Positions 6,381-14,340 of a DNA stretch of 15,903 nt are shown one piece after another. Numbering within the stretch: position 1 is the first letter of the stretch; every line of letters begins with the position of its first letter. The notes below the pieces were generated by a model. It saw nothing but the letters and a program-made list of their open reading frames with translations. It searched no databases and was not told where the DNA came from. A program made the translations under genes and the position numbers. This stretch comes from Bacteroidota bacterium (GTDB taxonomy: Bacteria > Bacteroidota > Bacteroidia > J057): positions 1 to 15,903 of the forward strand of contig RDXT01000811.1 in assembly GCA_004292985.1 (NCBI GenBank). The letters run 5' to 3'.

Positions 6381-8825
6381 TTAAAAATCAATCTTATAAT
6401 AAAACAGCGGAAGCCGCCCCAACTGGTTCTCCTGACGGATCGGATCTGCCTGTCCTGCCACATAGGTCAGAGACAGAATGTTTTCCGTATTCAGCAGATT
6501 CACCAGGTCAATGGCCAGCTCGTGAGAGACTTTTTTGCTGTTCCAGTTAAAGCCTACCTTCAGATCGAGGCGGTAATAAGGCCGGAACTGAAGCGTATTC
6601 ACCCCGCTGTCCACATAAATAATCTCCAGCTCGCGGTCAGATGCCTCCGTATCCACAGGCCCGTACCAGCGTCCGCCGATCGTCGTAAACTTGCTGCCAA
6701 TATTAAACGCCGATCCGTTTTTCAGCTTAAACTCCTTGGCTACCAGCGCATTAAAGGCAAAACGACCATTAAACACCGTATTACGCCAGATCTTATCGCT
6801 GCCCTGGTATTTGGCATCGAAGAGAGAACCTGTCAGCAGAAAGTAATAGCCCTGGCTAAATGATCGTTCGAGGGTCAGTTCCAGACCATAATTGCGCCCT
6901 GTGCCCTCATTCACCAGCACGGTATCGGGGAACAATCGCGAAAAGCCACTGCCGCTGTTGATAAGCGAATAGGAACTGGGCTGCTCCCGCACCGGAATGT
7001 CGTACAAATACTGGTAATAGGTCTCCGCTTTAAACCGCATCTTTTTGCCCAGCGCCAGTTCATAGGCCAGCGCCGAATGGAGGCTTTTGCTCAGGCCCAT
7101 GCCGATGTTTTCTTCGATCGGGTCTTTGCCTTCGCTGCGTTTGCCGTAAAAATACACATAGGTCGGCTGTATCTGCGAATGCAGGCCTGCTCCCAGACTG
7201 AGCCGCTGACGGGGGCTTACCTGATAGGCCAAACCGAGGCGGGGCTCGATGGGCGAAAAACTGTTTTTATTTACACCAAAATACAGGCTCGTGATCCCGG
7301 CAGTGAGATCGAGGCGGTCCTGCAGGCGCAGTTTGTACTGGAAAAAAGGCTGGAGCAGCAGGGCGCCCTGACGCGAATCCCAGCGGGTACGCCAGGGATC
7401 GAGCTGGGTAAGCTGTCCATTGGGCTGCGGACGGATGATGCGCACACTGTCCTGATAGCTCATGTCATACCAGTCTGCATAAATGCCCGCCTGGATCAGA
7501 TGCCGTACCCCCAGCTTCCGGTTGTAGGACACATAGCTGTGATAGCGCACCTCATCGAAGGTGTAGTCCAGAATCGGTGCCAGCGAATCCACGTCGAAGA
7601 AGTTGCCGGGATTGCGGTAGATATATTGGTGAAAAGCGTATGCGCGCTGTTTTGACACGCCGATACTCGCCTTGATAAAGGTATTGATATTGATCGGGTA
7701 ACGGTAGGTCAGTGCAATAATGCCCATACCTGTCTTAAACAACTGGTCCCGGTTCTGGTCATCGGCATAAAAATCGGTCGCGCTGCTGTCAGTTACCGTA
7801 CTCAGCACAATGTCCACCTTGCTCAGACCGCCCATGCCCCAGAGGGAGAGACTGCCGCCCTTTTTCCCCTGAAAATTGAAGCGAAATGCGCCGTCCTGGT
7901 AATTGGGCACGGCATCGGTACCGATATTAATGTTCAGGGCGCTAAACAGAGCCAGGGTCGAGTAGCGGTACATGACCAGATAAGAGGCGTTTTTGTTCTT
8001 TGAAAGAGGCCCCTCGGCGCTCAGTTCCGTACCCAGAAAGCCAAATTGCCCGCTGAATTCATGCTTTTCATTATTGCCATTGCGCATTTTCAGATCGAAG
8101 ACCCCGGCGGTGGAGTTTCCGTATTGCGCAGGAAAAGCGCCGGTAAAAAAGTCGGAGTTGGCCAGGAATTTATTATTCAGAATGGTCACGGGACCACCTG
8201 CACTTCCCGGAATCGAAAAGTGGTTGGGGTTCGGAATATTAATGCCTTCGAGGCGCCAGAGCAGGCCTGCGGGAGAGTTACCCCGGATCACGATGTCGTT
8301 GCGGGAGTCGTCCGCGCCCTGCACCCCGGCATAGTTGGAGGCCATACGGGCGGGTTCGCCCCGGCTGCCTGCATATCGGTTGGTCTCTTCGATGCTGAAC
8401 TGCCGCACACTCACAATCGCCATTTCATTGTTGGCCTGACCACCTTTTTGTGCGACAATCTCCACTTCTTCAACCTCTACGGAAGAAGAAATCATCTCGA
8501 TCGGCAAAATCAGTTCCTTGGCCGAGGTAACAATCAGGTTGTCGAGGGTCAGCGGCTGGTAACCAATATAGGTAAAGCGCAGACGCTGGCGGCCCAGTGG
8601 CACCTGGGCCAGGCGGTAGCTGCCCGACTCGTCGCTGTTGGTCCCTGTCAGCGGCTTGCCCTCTTCCGAAAGCAGCACCACACTCACCCCTGCCAGGGGG
8701 TATTTGGAGTCTGCGTCAGCAACAGTCCCACGGACGGTCTGGGTCAGCGGCTGCGCAGAAAGGGAGGGAAGCAGGCCGCAGATCCATACAAGAAATGAAA
8801 AAAGGAGGAAATTTGACTTTCTCAT
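6381..8825 (-). CDS. TonB-dependent outer-membrane receptor with carboxypeptidase-regulatory-like domain
   Basis: 814 residues. The signal peptide covers 1-24 (ends PSLSA, then QP). Residues ~29-115 are a CarboxypepD_reg-like beta-sandwich (TVRGTVADADSKYPLAGVSVVL, cited in part; GSYRLAQVPLGRQRLRFTYIGYQ pattern). The plug follows at roughly 140-255, with DIVIRGNSPAGLLWRLEGI-type sequence, IPNPNHF and SDFFTGAFPAQYGNSTAGVFDLKMRNG pattern. The rest alternates amphipathic strands and turns and ends in the aromatic outer-membrane signature YYKIDF. At 814 residues it is shorter than SusC-type receptors (about 1000), and no SusD gene is adjacent. The substrate is unknown. The upstream gene on the same strand encodes a GH113-like lipoprotein 100 nt away, so a glycan or oligosaccharide is possible but unproven. 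The leader contains a stable hairpin. Confidence 0.93.
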   Translation of the reverse strand: MRKSNFLLFSFLVWICGLLPSLSAQPLTQTVRGTVADADSKYPLAGVSVVLLSEEGKPLTGTNSDESGSYRLAQVPLGRQRLRFTYIGYQPLTLDNLIVTSAKELILPIEMISSSVEVEEVEIVAQKGGQANNEMAIVSVRQFSIEETNRYAGSRGEPARMASNYAGVQGADDSRNDIVIRGNSPAGLLWRLEGINIPNPNHFSIPGSAGGPVTILNNKFLANSDFFTGAFPAQYGNSTAGVFDLKMRNGNNEKHEFSGQFGFLGTELSAEGPLSKNKNASYLVMYRYSTLALFSALNINIGTDAVPNYQDGAFRFNFQGKKGGSLSLWGMGGLSKVDIVLSTVTDSSATDFYADDQNRDQLFKTGMGIIALTYRYPININTFIKASIGVSKQRAYAFHQYIYRNPGNFFDVDSLAPILDYTFDEVRYHSYVSYNRKLGVRHLIQAGIYADWYDMSYQDSVRIIRPQPNGQLTQLDPWRTRWDSRQGALLLQPFFQYKLRLQDRLDLTAGITSLYFGVNKNSFSPIEPRLGLAYQVSPRQRLSLGAGLHSQIQPTYVYFYGKRSEGKDPIEENIGMGLSKSLHSALAYELALGKKMRFKAETYYQYLYDIPVREQPSSYSLINSGSGFSRLFPDTVLVNEGTGRNYGLELTLERSFSQGYYFLLTGSLFDAKYQGSDKIWRNTVFNGRFAFNALVAKEFKLKNGSAFNIGSKFTTIGGRWYGPVDTEASDRELEIIYVDSGVNTLQFRPYYRLDLKVGFNWNSKKVSHELAIDLVNLLNTENILSLTYVAGQADPIRQENQLGRLPLFYYKIDF

Positions 8826-8854
8826 AAAGCTAGGTAGTTAAAAGACGTTCACGC

Positions 8855-8925
8855 GAATCCACCCGGGCATCTGCTGCCGGGATGAAAAAAGGTGCCCGCC
8901 TTCAGGGCTTTGTCAGCAGACAAAA
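8855..8925 (-). promoter_or_regulatory. leader of the receptor gene with two hairpins
   Basis: The 100 nt between the GH113 gene and the receptor gene contain TTTGTC/GACAAA around a 4-nt loop directly after the upstream stop. A GC-rich hairpin follows: CCCGGCA and TGCCCGGG pair with one bulged C, between about 8859 and 8881. A T6 run lies between them behind a weak GCCC/GGGC stem. They could be a partial terminator or a leader structure. No good -33/-7 pair is visible, so read-through from upstream is plausible. Confidence 0.35.
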
Positions 8926-11202
8926 CTACCAAACTTTTCCATACGCTTCTCTGAGAACCGCTTCAGCAGGTTTCGTATTTGGCGTAAAGCAATAGGGGTC
9001 TTCTTTTTCATAGCCTGCATGGCTGGGCCATTTCCACCACACAATGCCCCCGCACCAGGCCTTGCCCCGAAGCCCGTCCAGAACTACCCGGTAACACCTC
9101 GCCTGATGCGCGCCCAGCACAGCCTGCCCCGATGGGTTGGCATGGGGCTGCTTCCAGGGGCTGGTAATGCTCCGGAAACCAATTTCTGTAAATACAATCG
9201 CCTTTCCCGTCCGCTCCGAAATATCGGCCATCTTTGTCATGACCTTTGCAAAACTGGCCCGCAGTTCCTCATCTGAGGCTGAATCCTTGTCTGACAAAGG
9301 ATAGTATGAGTTCACCCCGATGAAGTCGAGCGCATCGGCAAAAGCGATCTTTTCAGCCTCTTCGCCCCAGTTGGCGGCATAGGTAACAGGCCCGCCATAG
9401 ATCTGGCGCATATCCTGCGTGAGGGTCCTCCACTCCTGCGGGTGGCTGGTGCTTGCTTTCAGGAATTCGACCCCCACACAAAAGGCATCCATCTCGTGAA
9501 TGGCAGCCAGCATCGCATAATGACGGATCCAGCGGCGGTAATAGGTGAAAAAGAGCTTCCAGTCAGGCTCGTTTTTCATTTCAAGGTCGCCTGGCCAGCC
9601 TCCTGAGAACCAAATCTGCGGCTTAAGCAGGGTAAGCATGCCCTGATCCCGCGCATCGTAGTGGGAAGCGGTCGTTGCAAGGTCATTTTCACCGCCTGCC
9701 TCCCTCGAAAAACGGAAAACGTTGGGTTTGTTCACTTCCCGGCTTCCGCTGTAAGGCACCAGGGCGATCAGATTGGCTCCCAGGTTCTGGAGTTTCTCTA
9801 TTTCATCGCCTGCAAGTGCGGATCCATAGCCATTGTAAATGCTGTAGCCTTCGTGGGCCAGGGTCATTCCTTTGAGGAAGGGAAGCGGGGCTTTGGTCCA
9901 GGCCTCCGCCGGATATTTTTCGGCATTCGCCCGGTTCCAGCTTTGCCACCCGGCTTCGAGGGCTGCCAGTTCCTGCGCATCGGGCTTCCAGGTGGTATAT
10001 CTGCGAAGGAACGTCTCCTTGCCCCAGGTTTCGGTCAGGTAGCTTACCAGCGCCGCAGACAGACAGCCCCGCACAAGAGAGGATTCGTTGCGGAAGTATT
10101 CGTTGTCGCATAAGTCTTTGACAATCACCAGATTGTGAGAAGCGTAGAGCCTCGCTGCCCAGTATGCGTAGCCCTTGCGCTGCCAGCGTCGCGCAAATCG
10201 GATTGCAAGACCCTCTTCCAGGGCCAGCACACCAGATGTACCCAGCGCCTCCCGGATCAGAAGGATATTTTCCGCCTCGGTGAAATTATCGCTATAGTCC
10301 TCATTCACAAGCACATGCGCTTCGCGCGTCTCCGGAATTGCAAAGGATTGCTCCATGCGCTGGGTCATCATGCCCATCAGTTCGGCCGTTGCATAGAGGT
10401 GATAGCGCACCGGGGCAGTCGTCGTTTTGCCGGTAAATGCACCGATTTCCTCCCTGCGGGCCTCTAAGCTGTCGGCGAGCACGGCTAATTGCGACTGGCT
10501 GAGGGCAGTCTGGTGCGGATACAGGGTAAAGCTGCGGCTTTTGAAAGGCTCGGTCTGGCTGGCGCTGAAATCCCAGTGCCGTACATGGTCAAACTGCCAG
10601 GTTTCGGAGAGGTCTCCGACGATCAGCCGGGTATTTCCTTCAAACAACTGATAGTTCCATCTTCCCATAAATCCGCCTCTACCGCCCCGGACCATCTCTT
10701 TGAGCTGGTTGCAGACGGCGGTATCGCTGTTTCCGGTGAGCAGGCTGATCGGGAGCTGGCCACCGACAGGATTGGGGAGAAAAGACAGGTTCAGGGTGTG
10801 GTTAGGCTGGCTATAGGTGCGGCCATCGAAGGTAAAGGAACCTTTGGAAAGAGTCACGGGAAGGCCGGAAGCAAGTTCAGCAATCAAGGGCATAGATTCG
10901 GGGGTACCGACCAGCATCAGCGCATGCACACCCAGCGAATCGCGCGAAAGTTCTCCGGCGCTGCGTACCTCCATCCGGAACCAGGGCATCCGGACTTTCA
11001 TGCTGTCTATCAGGCTTTTATATGCCGCAGACCATTCCCCATCGGGATACACCAGGTACATCCTGCGGTCCTTGCGGAAGTTGTCATTCAGCACCTCACG
11101 GGTAATAGGCTCTCCCGTAGCAGGCGCGCCTCCGCTTGTCTGGCAGGCTGGCAGGAAAAAACTGGCAGCCCATATAACAAAAATAAGTGCATGAGGATTC
11201 AT
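8926..11202 (-). CDS. lipoprotein: pseudopeptidase-like N-terminal region fused to GH113-like glycoside hydrolase
   Basis: 758 residues from the ATG at 11202 (an in-frame TTG at 11217 would add five). A lipobox (FLPAC, Cys20) ends a short hydrophobic signal, so the mature protein is lipid-anchored. Residues ~443-755 match GH113 beta-mannanase-type (beta/alpha)8 barrels: KGMTLAHEGYS, FCVGVEFLKAS with the presumed acid/base Glu579, VTYAANWGEE, DFIGVNSYYPLSD, IVFTEIGFRS with the presumed nucleophile Glu673, and CGGIVWWKW. Family enzymes cleave beta-1,4-mannans. Residues ~260-405 resemble gluzincin (peptidase MA) domains: LEEGLA at 328-333 and SYLTETWGKETFLRRY around 387-402. The expected HExxH reads AENIL (310-314), so protease activity is unlikely. 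Residues ~35-250 are unrecognised. It lies 10-25 nt after rng and upstream of the receptor gene. Confidence 0.82.
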   Translation of the reverse strand: MNPHALIFVIWAASFFLPACQTSGGAPATGEPITREVLNDNFRKDRRMYLVYPDGEWSAAYKSLIDSMKVRMPWFRMEVRSAGELSRDSLGVHALMLVGTPESMPLIAELASGLPVTLSKGSFTFDGRTYSQPNHTLNLSFLPNPVGGQLPISLLTGNSDTAVCNQLKEMVRGGRGGFMGRWNYQLFEGNTRLIVGDLSETWQFDHVRHWDFSASQTEPFKSRSFTLYPHQTALSQSQLAVLADSLEARREEIGAFTGKTTTAPVRYHLYATAELMGMMTQRMEQSFAIPETREAHVLVNEDYSDNFTEAENILLIREALGTSGVLALEEGLAIRFARRWQRKGYAYWAARLYASHNLVIVKDLCDNEYFRNESSLVRGCLSAALVSYLTETWGKETFLRRYTTWKPDAQELAALEAGWQSWNRANAEKYPAEAWTKAPLPFLKGMTLAHEGYSIYNGYGSALAGDEIEKLQNLGANLIALVPYSGSREVNKPNVFRFSREAGGENDLATTASHYDARDQGMLTLLKPQIWFSGGWPGDLEMKNEPDWKLFFTYYRRWIRHYAMLAAIHEMDAFCVGVEFLKASTSHPQEWRTLTQDMRQIYGGPVTYAANWGEEAEKIAFADALDFIGVNSYYPLSDKDSASDEELRASFAKVMTKMADISERTGKAIVFTEIGFRSITSPWKQPHANPSGQAVLGAHQARCYRVVLDGLRGKAWCGGIVWWKWPSHAGYEKEDPYCFTPNTKPAEAVLREAYGKVW

Positions 11203-11209
11203 GCACTTA
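11179..11209 (-). terminator. hairpin plus T-run overlapping the GH113 gene start
   Basis: TAAGTGCATGA and TCATGCACTTA (11184-11209) are perfect 11-bp arms around a 4-nt loop. On the minus strand they are followed at once by TTTTT (11183-11179). This is the form of an intrinsic terminator for rng, whose stop is ~18 nt upstream. The ATG of the next gene (11202-11200) lies inside the first arm, so the same hairpin could also hide that start codon. The stem is only modestly GC-rich. Confidence 0.55.
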
Positions 11210-11226
11210 ATATACAAGCTCTTTGC

Positions 11227-12780
11227 TTAAAAATTGATCTCTTCACCCCGGTCGTTGTAATATTTTACTGCCGTGAAGGACAAAGAGGGGTCTTCTTTGA
11301 TCCGAATCCACTGGAAGTAGGTACGAAACCACTTATACTGCAGGCTGTTGAAAAAGCCTTTTTTCAGATAAGAGGCCACATAGGGGTTCGCACCGATGGT
11401 CAGGCTCTTTTCTTTGTTCTGGCGGATCAGGAAATCTACATTGTTGCTGATTTCATCCGACAACAGCATAGAAGACTGCATTTTGCCACTGCCATTACAG
11501 CTTGGGCACACTTCGAGGGTCTGAATTTCGAGCTGTGGCCGCACGCGCTGGCGGGTAATCTGCACCAGACCGAACTTACTCATCGGGAGGATCGAGTGTT
11601 TGGCCCGGTCTTCCTTCATCACCTGCCGGAAATGGTCGTAGAGAATGCGGCGGTTGTCGGGTTTTTTCATGTCAATGAAGTCAATGACGATGATACCTCC
11701 CAGGTCGCGCAGGCGCAGCAGGCGGGCAATTTCGGTCGAAGCCTCCAGATTGGTTTTCAGTGCCGTCTCTTCGAGGGTCTGGTTGTTGAGGTTCTTGCTG
11801 CCGCTGTTCACGTCTATTACGTGCATCGCCTCCGTATGCTCGATGATCAGGTAGGAGCCATTGGCCATCGAAGATACCTTTCCGAAGGAAGCTTTGATCT
11901 GCTTTTCAATGCCCATGGCATGAAAAAGCGGAACTTTCTGCCGGTAGAGGCGCAGGTTTTTGAGATAATCCGGCTGATGTTCACGCAGATAGTCCTCCAT
12001 GTCCTTGTGGGCGCGGGGATCGTCGGTGTGAATGGCATCAAATCCGAGGCTGAGCATGTCCCTCAGGATGGAGGTTGTGCGGTTGCTCTCGGAGAGGATT
12101 TTGGCAGGCGGACGGGCTGTGGCGAGGTTGGTGGTCATTTCCCGCCACTTTTCCTGAATTTCTTCGATGTCGCGTCCGAGGGTAGCGGCGTCTTTTCCCG
12201 TAGCAGCCGTCCGGACGATGATGCCGAAATTCCGGGGACAAAGGCTCTCAGCCAGCACACGCAGGCGGCGTCTTTCGTCGGAGGATTTGATCTTTTTGGA
12301 GACCGAGACCACACTTGAAAAAGGCACCAGCACCACATATTGGCCGGGGATCGAAATTTCGCTGGAGAGGCGCGGGCCTTTGGTCGAGATAGGCTCTTTC
12401 ACCACCTGGATAATGACTTCCTGGTTGGGTTTGAGCACCTCTTCCATCTTGCCGTTCTTGTTAATGTCGGGCAAGCTTTCAATGTCATTTACATAATCAA
12501 CCTGGCCGTTGCGGGACTGCCGCACGGACTTCAGGTACTTGAGCAGGGTGCGAACTTGCGGCCCCAGATCAAGATAATGCAGGAAGGCGTCCTTTTCATG
12601 GCCTACATCCACGAAAGCAGCATTCAATCCCGGAACAATTTTGCGAACCTTACCCAGAAAAATATCACCGACAGAGAACTCATCGGATAATTTTTCATGG
12701 TGCAACTCGACAATCTTCTTGTCCTGGAGAATGCCAATGCGGAGGCCGTCTTCACTTTTGCTTACAACTAACTCATTCAC
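11227..12780 (-). CDS. rng: ribonuclease E/G family endoribonuclease
   Basis: 517 residues, starting at GTG (12780), the position giving the family-typical MNELVVSK beginning. An S1 domain with inserted segment occupies ~35-130 (GDIFLGKVRKIVPGLNAAFVDVG pattern, DAFLHYLDLG). The catalytic region contains HVIDVNSG (Asp323) and GIIVIDFIDM (Asp367), the two magnesium-binding aspartates, and the zinc-link CPSC at 425-428, which joins subunits in this family. There is no long C-terminal scaffold, so it is RNase G-sized rather than RNase E-sized. It makes single-strand endonucleolytic cuts in 5'-monophosphorylated RNA and matures rRNA. It follows the HU, TPR and COX24-like genes on the same strand after a 165-nt spacer, a gene order I recall as common in Bacteroidota. 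Confidence 0.97.
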   Translation of the reverse strand: MNELVVSKSEDGLRIGILQDKKIVELHHEKLSDEFSVGDIFLGKVRKIVPGLNAAFVDVGHEKDAFLHYLDLGPQVRTLLKYLKSVRQSRNGQVDYVNDIESLPDINKNGKMEEVLKPNQEVIIQVVKEPISTKGPRLSSEISIPGQYVVLVPFSSVVSVSKKIKSSDERRRLRVLAESLCPRNFGIIVRTAATGKDAATLGRDIEEIQEKWREMTTNLATARPPAKILSESNRTTSILRDMLSLGFDAIHTDDPRAHKDMEDYLREHQPDYLKNLRLYRQKVPLFHAMGIEKQIKASFGKVSSMANGSYLIIEHTEAMHVIDVNSGSKNLNNQTLEETALKTNLEASTEIARLLRLRDLGGIIVIDFIDMKKPDNRRILYDHFRQVMKEDRAKHSILPMSKFGLVQITRQRVRPQLEIQTLEVCPSCNGSGKMQSSMLLSDEISNNVDFLIRQNKEKSLTIGANPYVASYLKKGFFNSLQYKWFRTYFQWIRIKEDPSLSFTAVKYYNDRGEEINF

Positions 12781-12945
12781 AAGCTTATGTGTTGTGCTTT
12801 ACCCGGCATAGGCCGATGAGCTGAAGCCTGGTGGTATATTGGCGCTGAGGCGTTGGTAAGCGGTGGATACCAGTGAAAACAAAGCAAGGAAGGCTTCACA
12901 GCGAGGTCGGTACTCCTGGCTGCAAGGCCTTACAAGGTCAGGGAC
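12781..12945 (-). other. 165-nt untranslated spacer before rng
   Basis: No open frame, tRNA shape or TAnnTTTG promoter is visible. The segment contains short self-complementary bits (CCTTGTAAGG near 12931; CTGG..GTAT near 12827 against ATACCAG near 12875). It is probably a leader or processed spacer within the operon. RNase E autoregulates through its leader in other bacteria, so a similar role is possible but not shown. Confidence 0.3.
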
Positions 12946-13038
12946 TTACTTCTTCTTCTTGTGACGGTTCTTGCGAAGACGCTTCTTACGCTTGTGCGTA
13001 GCGATCTTGTGACGTTTACGTTTTTTTCCGCAGGGCAT
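12946..13038 (-). CDS. 30-residue basic AURKAIP1/COX24-domain protein (bS22/mS38-like)
   Basis: The 30 codons from ATG 13038 to TAA 12946 encode MPCGKKRKRHKIATHKRKKR followed by LRKNRHKKKK. More than half of the residues are Lys, Arg or His. The KKRKRHKIATHKRKKRLRKN core matches the short AURKAIP1/COX24-domain proteins of Bacteroidota. Their relatives are mycobacterial bS22 and mitochondrial mS38, which bind the small ribosomal subunit near the decoding region. A ribosomal role is therefore likely by homology but not shown here. The gene starts 18 nt after the TPR gene stop and is preceded by GGGAGGT (13050-13044) five nucleotides from the ATG, an unusually strong Shine-Dalgarno for this phylum. 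It lies between the TPR gene and rng on the same strand. It is too short for most gene finders and easily missed. Confidence 0.88.
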   Translation of the reverse strand: MPCGKKRKRHKIATHKRKKRLRKNRHKKKK

Positions 13039-13043
13039 AATTT

Positions 13044-13050
13044 ACCTCCC
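13044..13050 (-). promoter_or_regulatory. strong Shine-Dalgarno of the COX24-like gene
   Basis: GGGAGGT lies 5 nt before the ATG at 13038. No other start in this window has a comparable sequence; neighbours start with AT-rich leaders (HU at GTG, rng at GTG, TPR at ATG after CTAATACCAA). Bacteroidota generally do not rely on this element, so it stands out. Confidence 0.75.
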
Positions 13051-13056
13051 TATAAG

Positions 13057-13908
13057 TTAAGGTACAACATTCAATAATTCACTCGCTGCCTGCCTGAGTT
13101 TTGCATCACTGGTGAGGGTGAGTACTTTTTCAAGCATGGCTTTTGTCCCCTGGGGTTGGCCCATTTGTACCCGGACGTAGGCAAGCTGGTACATAGCTAC
13201 CGCATTGTCGGGTTCGAGTTTGAGGACATTTTCAAACCTTTCCGCTGCCTTGGCCCACTGCTGAGTCTGAACAGAGAACAGACCGAGGCGGAACTGGGCT
13301 TCGGGGTTGGAAGGGTTGATTTCCGTTACCTGGCGGATGCTCATGATGCCGCGCATGCTGTTTTCGGGCCGGCCAGACGCGATGTAGGCCATACCGAGGT
13401 TGAGCAGTGCGTCTTCATTCCGGGGTTCCAGGGCCGTGGCTCTTACCAGCCAGGCGATGGCCTGGGTAGCAAAGTTACGGCTCAGGGCTGTGTCCTGAAG
13501 TACATAGTCCAGTTGGGACGCCTGTAAATGAAGACTTCCGGCGAGCGCCAGGTTGTTAAAAGAACTGTCCGTCTGTGCCAGGCGTGCGGCATAGGCTGCT
13601 GCATGGTCAGGGCGGTTTCGCTGCTGGAGGTGTTGAATAACAGAATCGAGCAGCGCTTTTTGCTGAGAGCCTTGCGCATCTTTCAGCGCGAGGACCCAGG
13701 CATCAAATTTTTCGTCTGGTGCGAGGGGAGGGATAGAAGCCGAAGCGTCCACAACCCTTGCCTGGGGAACAGTAATTTCGGCAGTTTTCTTATTGTTAAG
13801 ACTTGTCTTGTCTGCGAAAAAAAGCAGCACAAAAACAACTACCCCCGTTGCTATAACCAGACCCCGCAGGAGATTTCCAGACTTCACCGTGATCTCCGTT
13901 CCCATCAT
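13057..13908 (-). CDS. membrane-anchored tetratricopeptide repeat protein
   Basis: 283 residues. One hydrophobic segment at ~13-32 (LLRGLVIATGVVVFVLLFF) anchors the N-terminus, with the rest likely periplasmic or extracytoplasmic. A linker at ~33-65 is followed by helices and then at least three TPR units from ~145: ATQAIAWLVRATALEPRNED, GMAYIASGRPENS, AQFRLGLFSVQTQQWAKAAE and YQLAYVRVQMGQPQGTKAML, each with the W/L-G-A/F-P spacing of the motif. TPRs bind partner proteins; the partner is unknown. It starts 6 nt after the HU stop and ends 18 nt before the COX24-like gene, so all are surely on one message. The first codons are ATG ATG; either could be used. A TPR protein in this place is, as I recall, typical of the phylum. 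Confidence 0.88.
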   Translation of the reverse strand: MMGTEITVKSGNLLRGLVIATGVVVFVLLFFADKTSLNNKKTAEITVPQARVVDASASIPPLAPDEKFDAWVLALKDAQGSQQKALLDSVIQHLQQRNRPDHAAAYAARLAQTDSSFNNLALAGSLHLQASQLDYVLQDTALSRNFATQAIAWLVRATALEPRNEDALLNLGMAYIASGRPENSMRGIMSIRQVTEINPSNPEAQFRLGLFSVQTQQWAKAAERFENVLKLEPDNAVAMYQLAYVRVQMGQPQGTKAMLEKVLTLTSDAKLRQAASELLNVVP

Positions 13909-13914
13909 TTGGTA

Positions 13915-14211
13915 TTAGGGGAGTTTCGGAATGTCAGCATTCTTCACTTTCTCCACAAATACCTTGGCAGGTTTGAAGGAGGGCACATGATGCGCCGGAA
14001 TAGTGATGGATTTTTTCTGGGAGATGATACGTCCCACTTTTTCCTTCCGGTACTTCGTTACGAAGCTACCGAAGCCGCGGAGGTACACATTATCCCCTTT
14101 AGCGAGGGAATTTTTGAGCACAGCAAAGAATCCTTCCAGAGAAGCGGCAACATCTGCTTTATCGATCCCGGTCTTTTGCGAGATCTCGACAATTACTTCA
14201 GCCTTAGTCAC
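13915..14211 (-). CDS. HU/IHF-family DNA-binding protein
   Basis: 98 residues beginning at GTG 14211, giving the family-typical MTKAEVIVEISQKTGIDKAD start. Residues 1-45 form the dimerising helices (EGFFAVLKNSLAKGDNVYL). The beta-arm region follows with GFGSFVTKYRKEKVGRIISQ, ending in the arm tip and the P-S-F-K-P-AK motif (VPSFKPAKVFVEKV) near 77-90. The nearest-consensus signature is GFGSF..K.R. Such proteins bend and compact DNA as homo- or heterodimers. The length is slightly above the 90-94 usual for HU because of a short tail (ADIPKLP). It is the first gene of the HU-TPR-COX24-like-rng block and has a good promoter just upstream. Confidence 0.97.
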   Translation of the reverse strand: MTKAEVIVEISQKTGIDKADVAASLEGFFAVLKNSLAKGDNVYLRGFGSFVTKYRKEKVGRIISQKKSITIPAHHVPSFKPAKVFVEKVKNADIPKLP

Positions 14212-14272
14212 GTTCGATCTAATTTATTGGTTATTAAACGGTTGCGGCCGTCCGAGTGGCTTAAACTTCCCG

Positions 14273-14303
14273 CAAATTTAACAGAATGGGATGAATAGCA
14301 AAA
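14273..14303 (-). promoter_or_regulatory. Bacteroidota-type promoter of the HU operon
   Basis: On the minus strand, TTTTG (14303-14299) is followed by 18 nt and then TAAATTTG (14280-14273), a perfect match to the TAnnTTTG -7 box with a TTG -33 element. The predicted transcript start is near 14266, leaving a leader of about 55 nt before the GTG at 14211. This is the best promoter match in the window. Confidence 0.7.
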
Positions 14304-14340
14304 CTTTTTTATTTAAAATCCCTTTGGAAAGCGCAGAAAG

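Noticed and set aside
10489..12318. 609-codon open frame on the plus strand
   Set aside because: It spans the antisense of two well-supported genes (rng and the GH113 lipoprotein) and their junction. Its translation has no recognisable domain, so it is a shadow caused by low stop-codon density opposite GC-rich genes.
12781..12945. tRNA or known riboswitch in the spacer before rng
   Set aside because: No cloverleaf or conserved riboswitch core could be found by eye; only short scattered complementary pieces.
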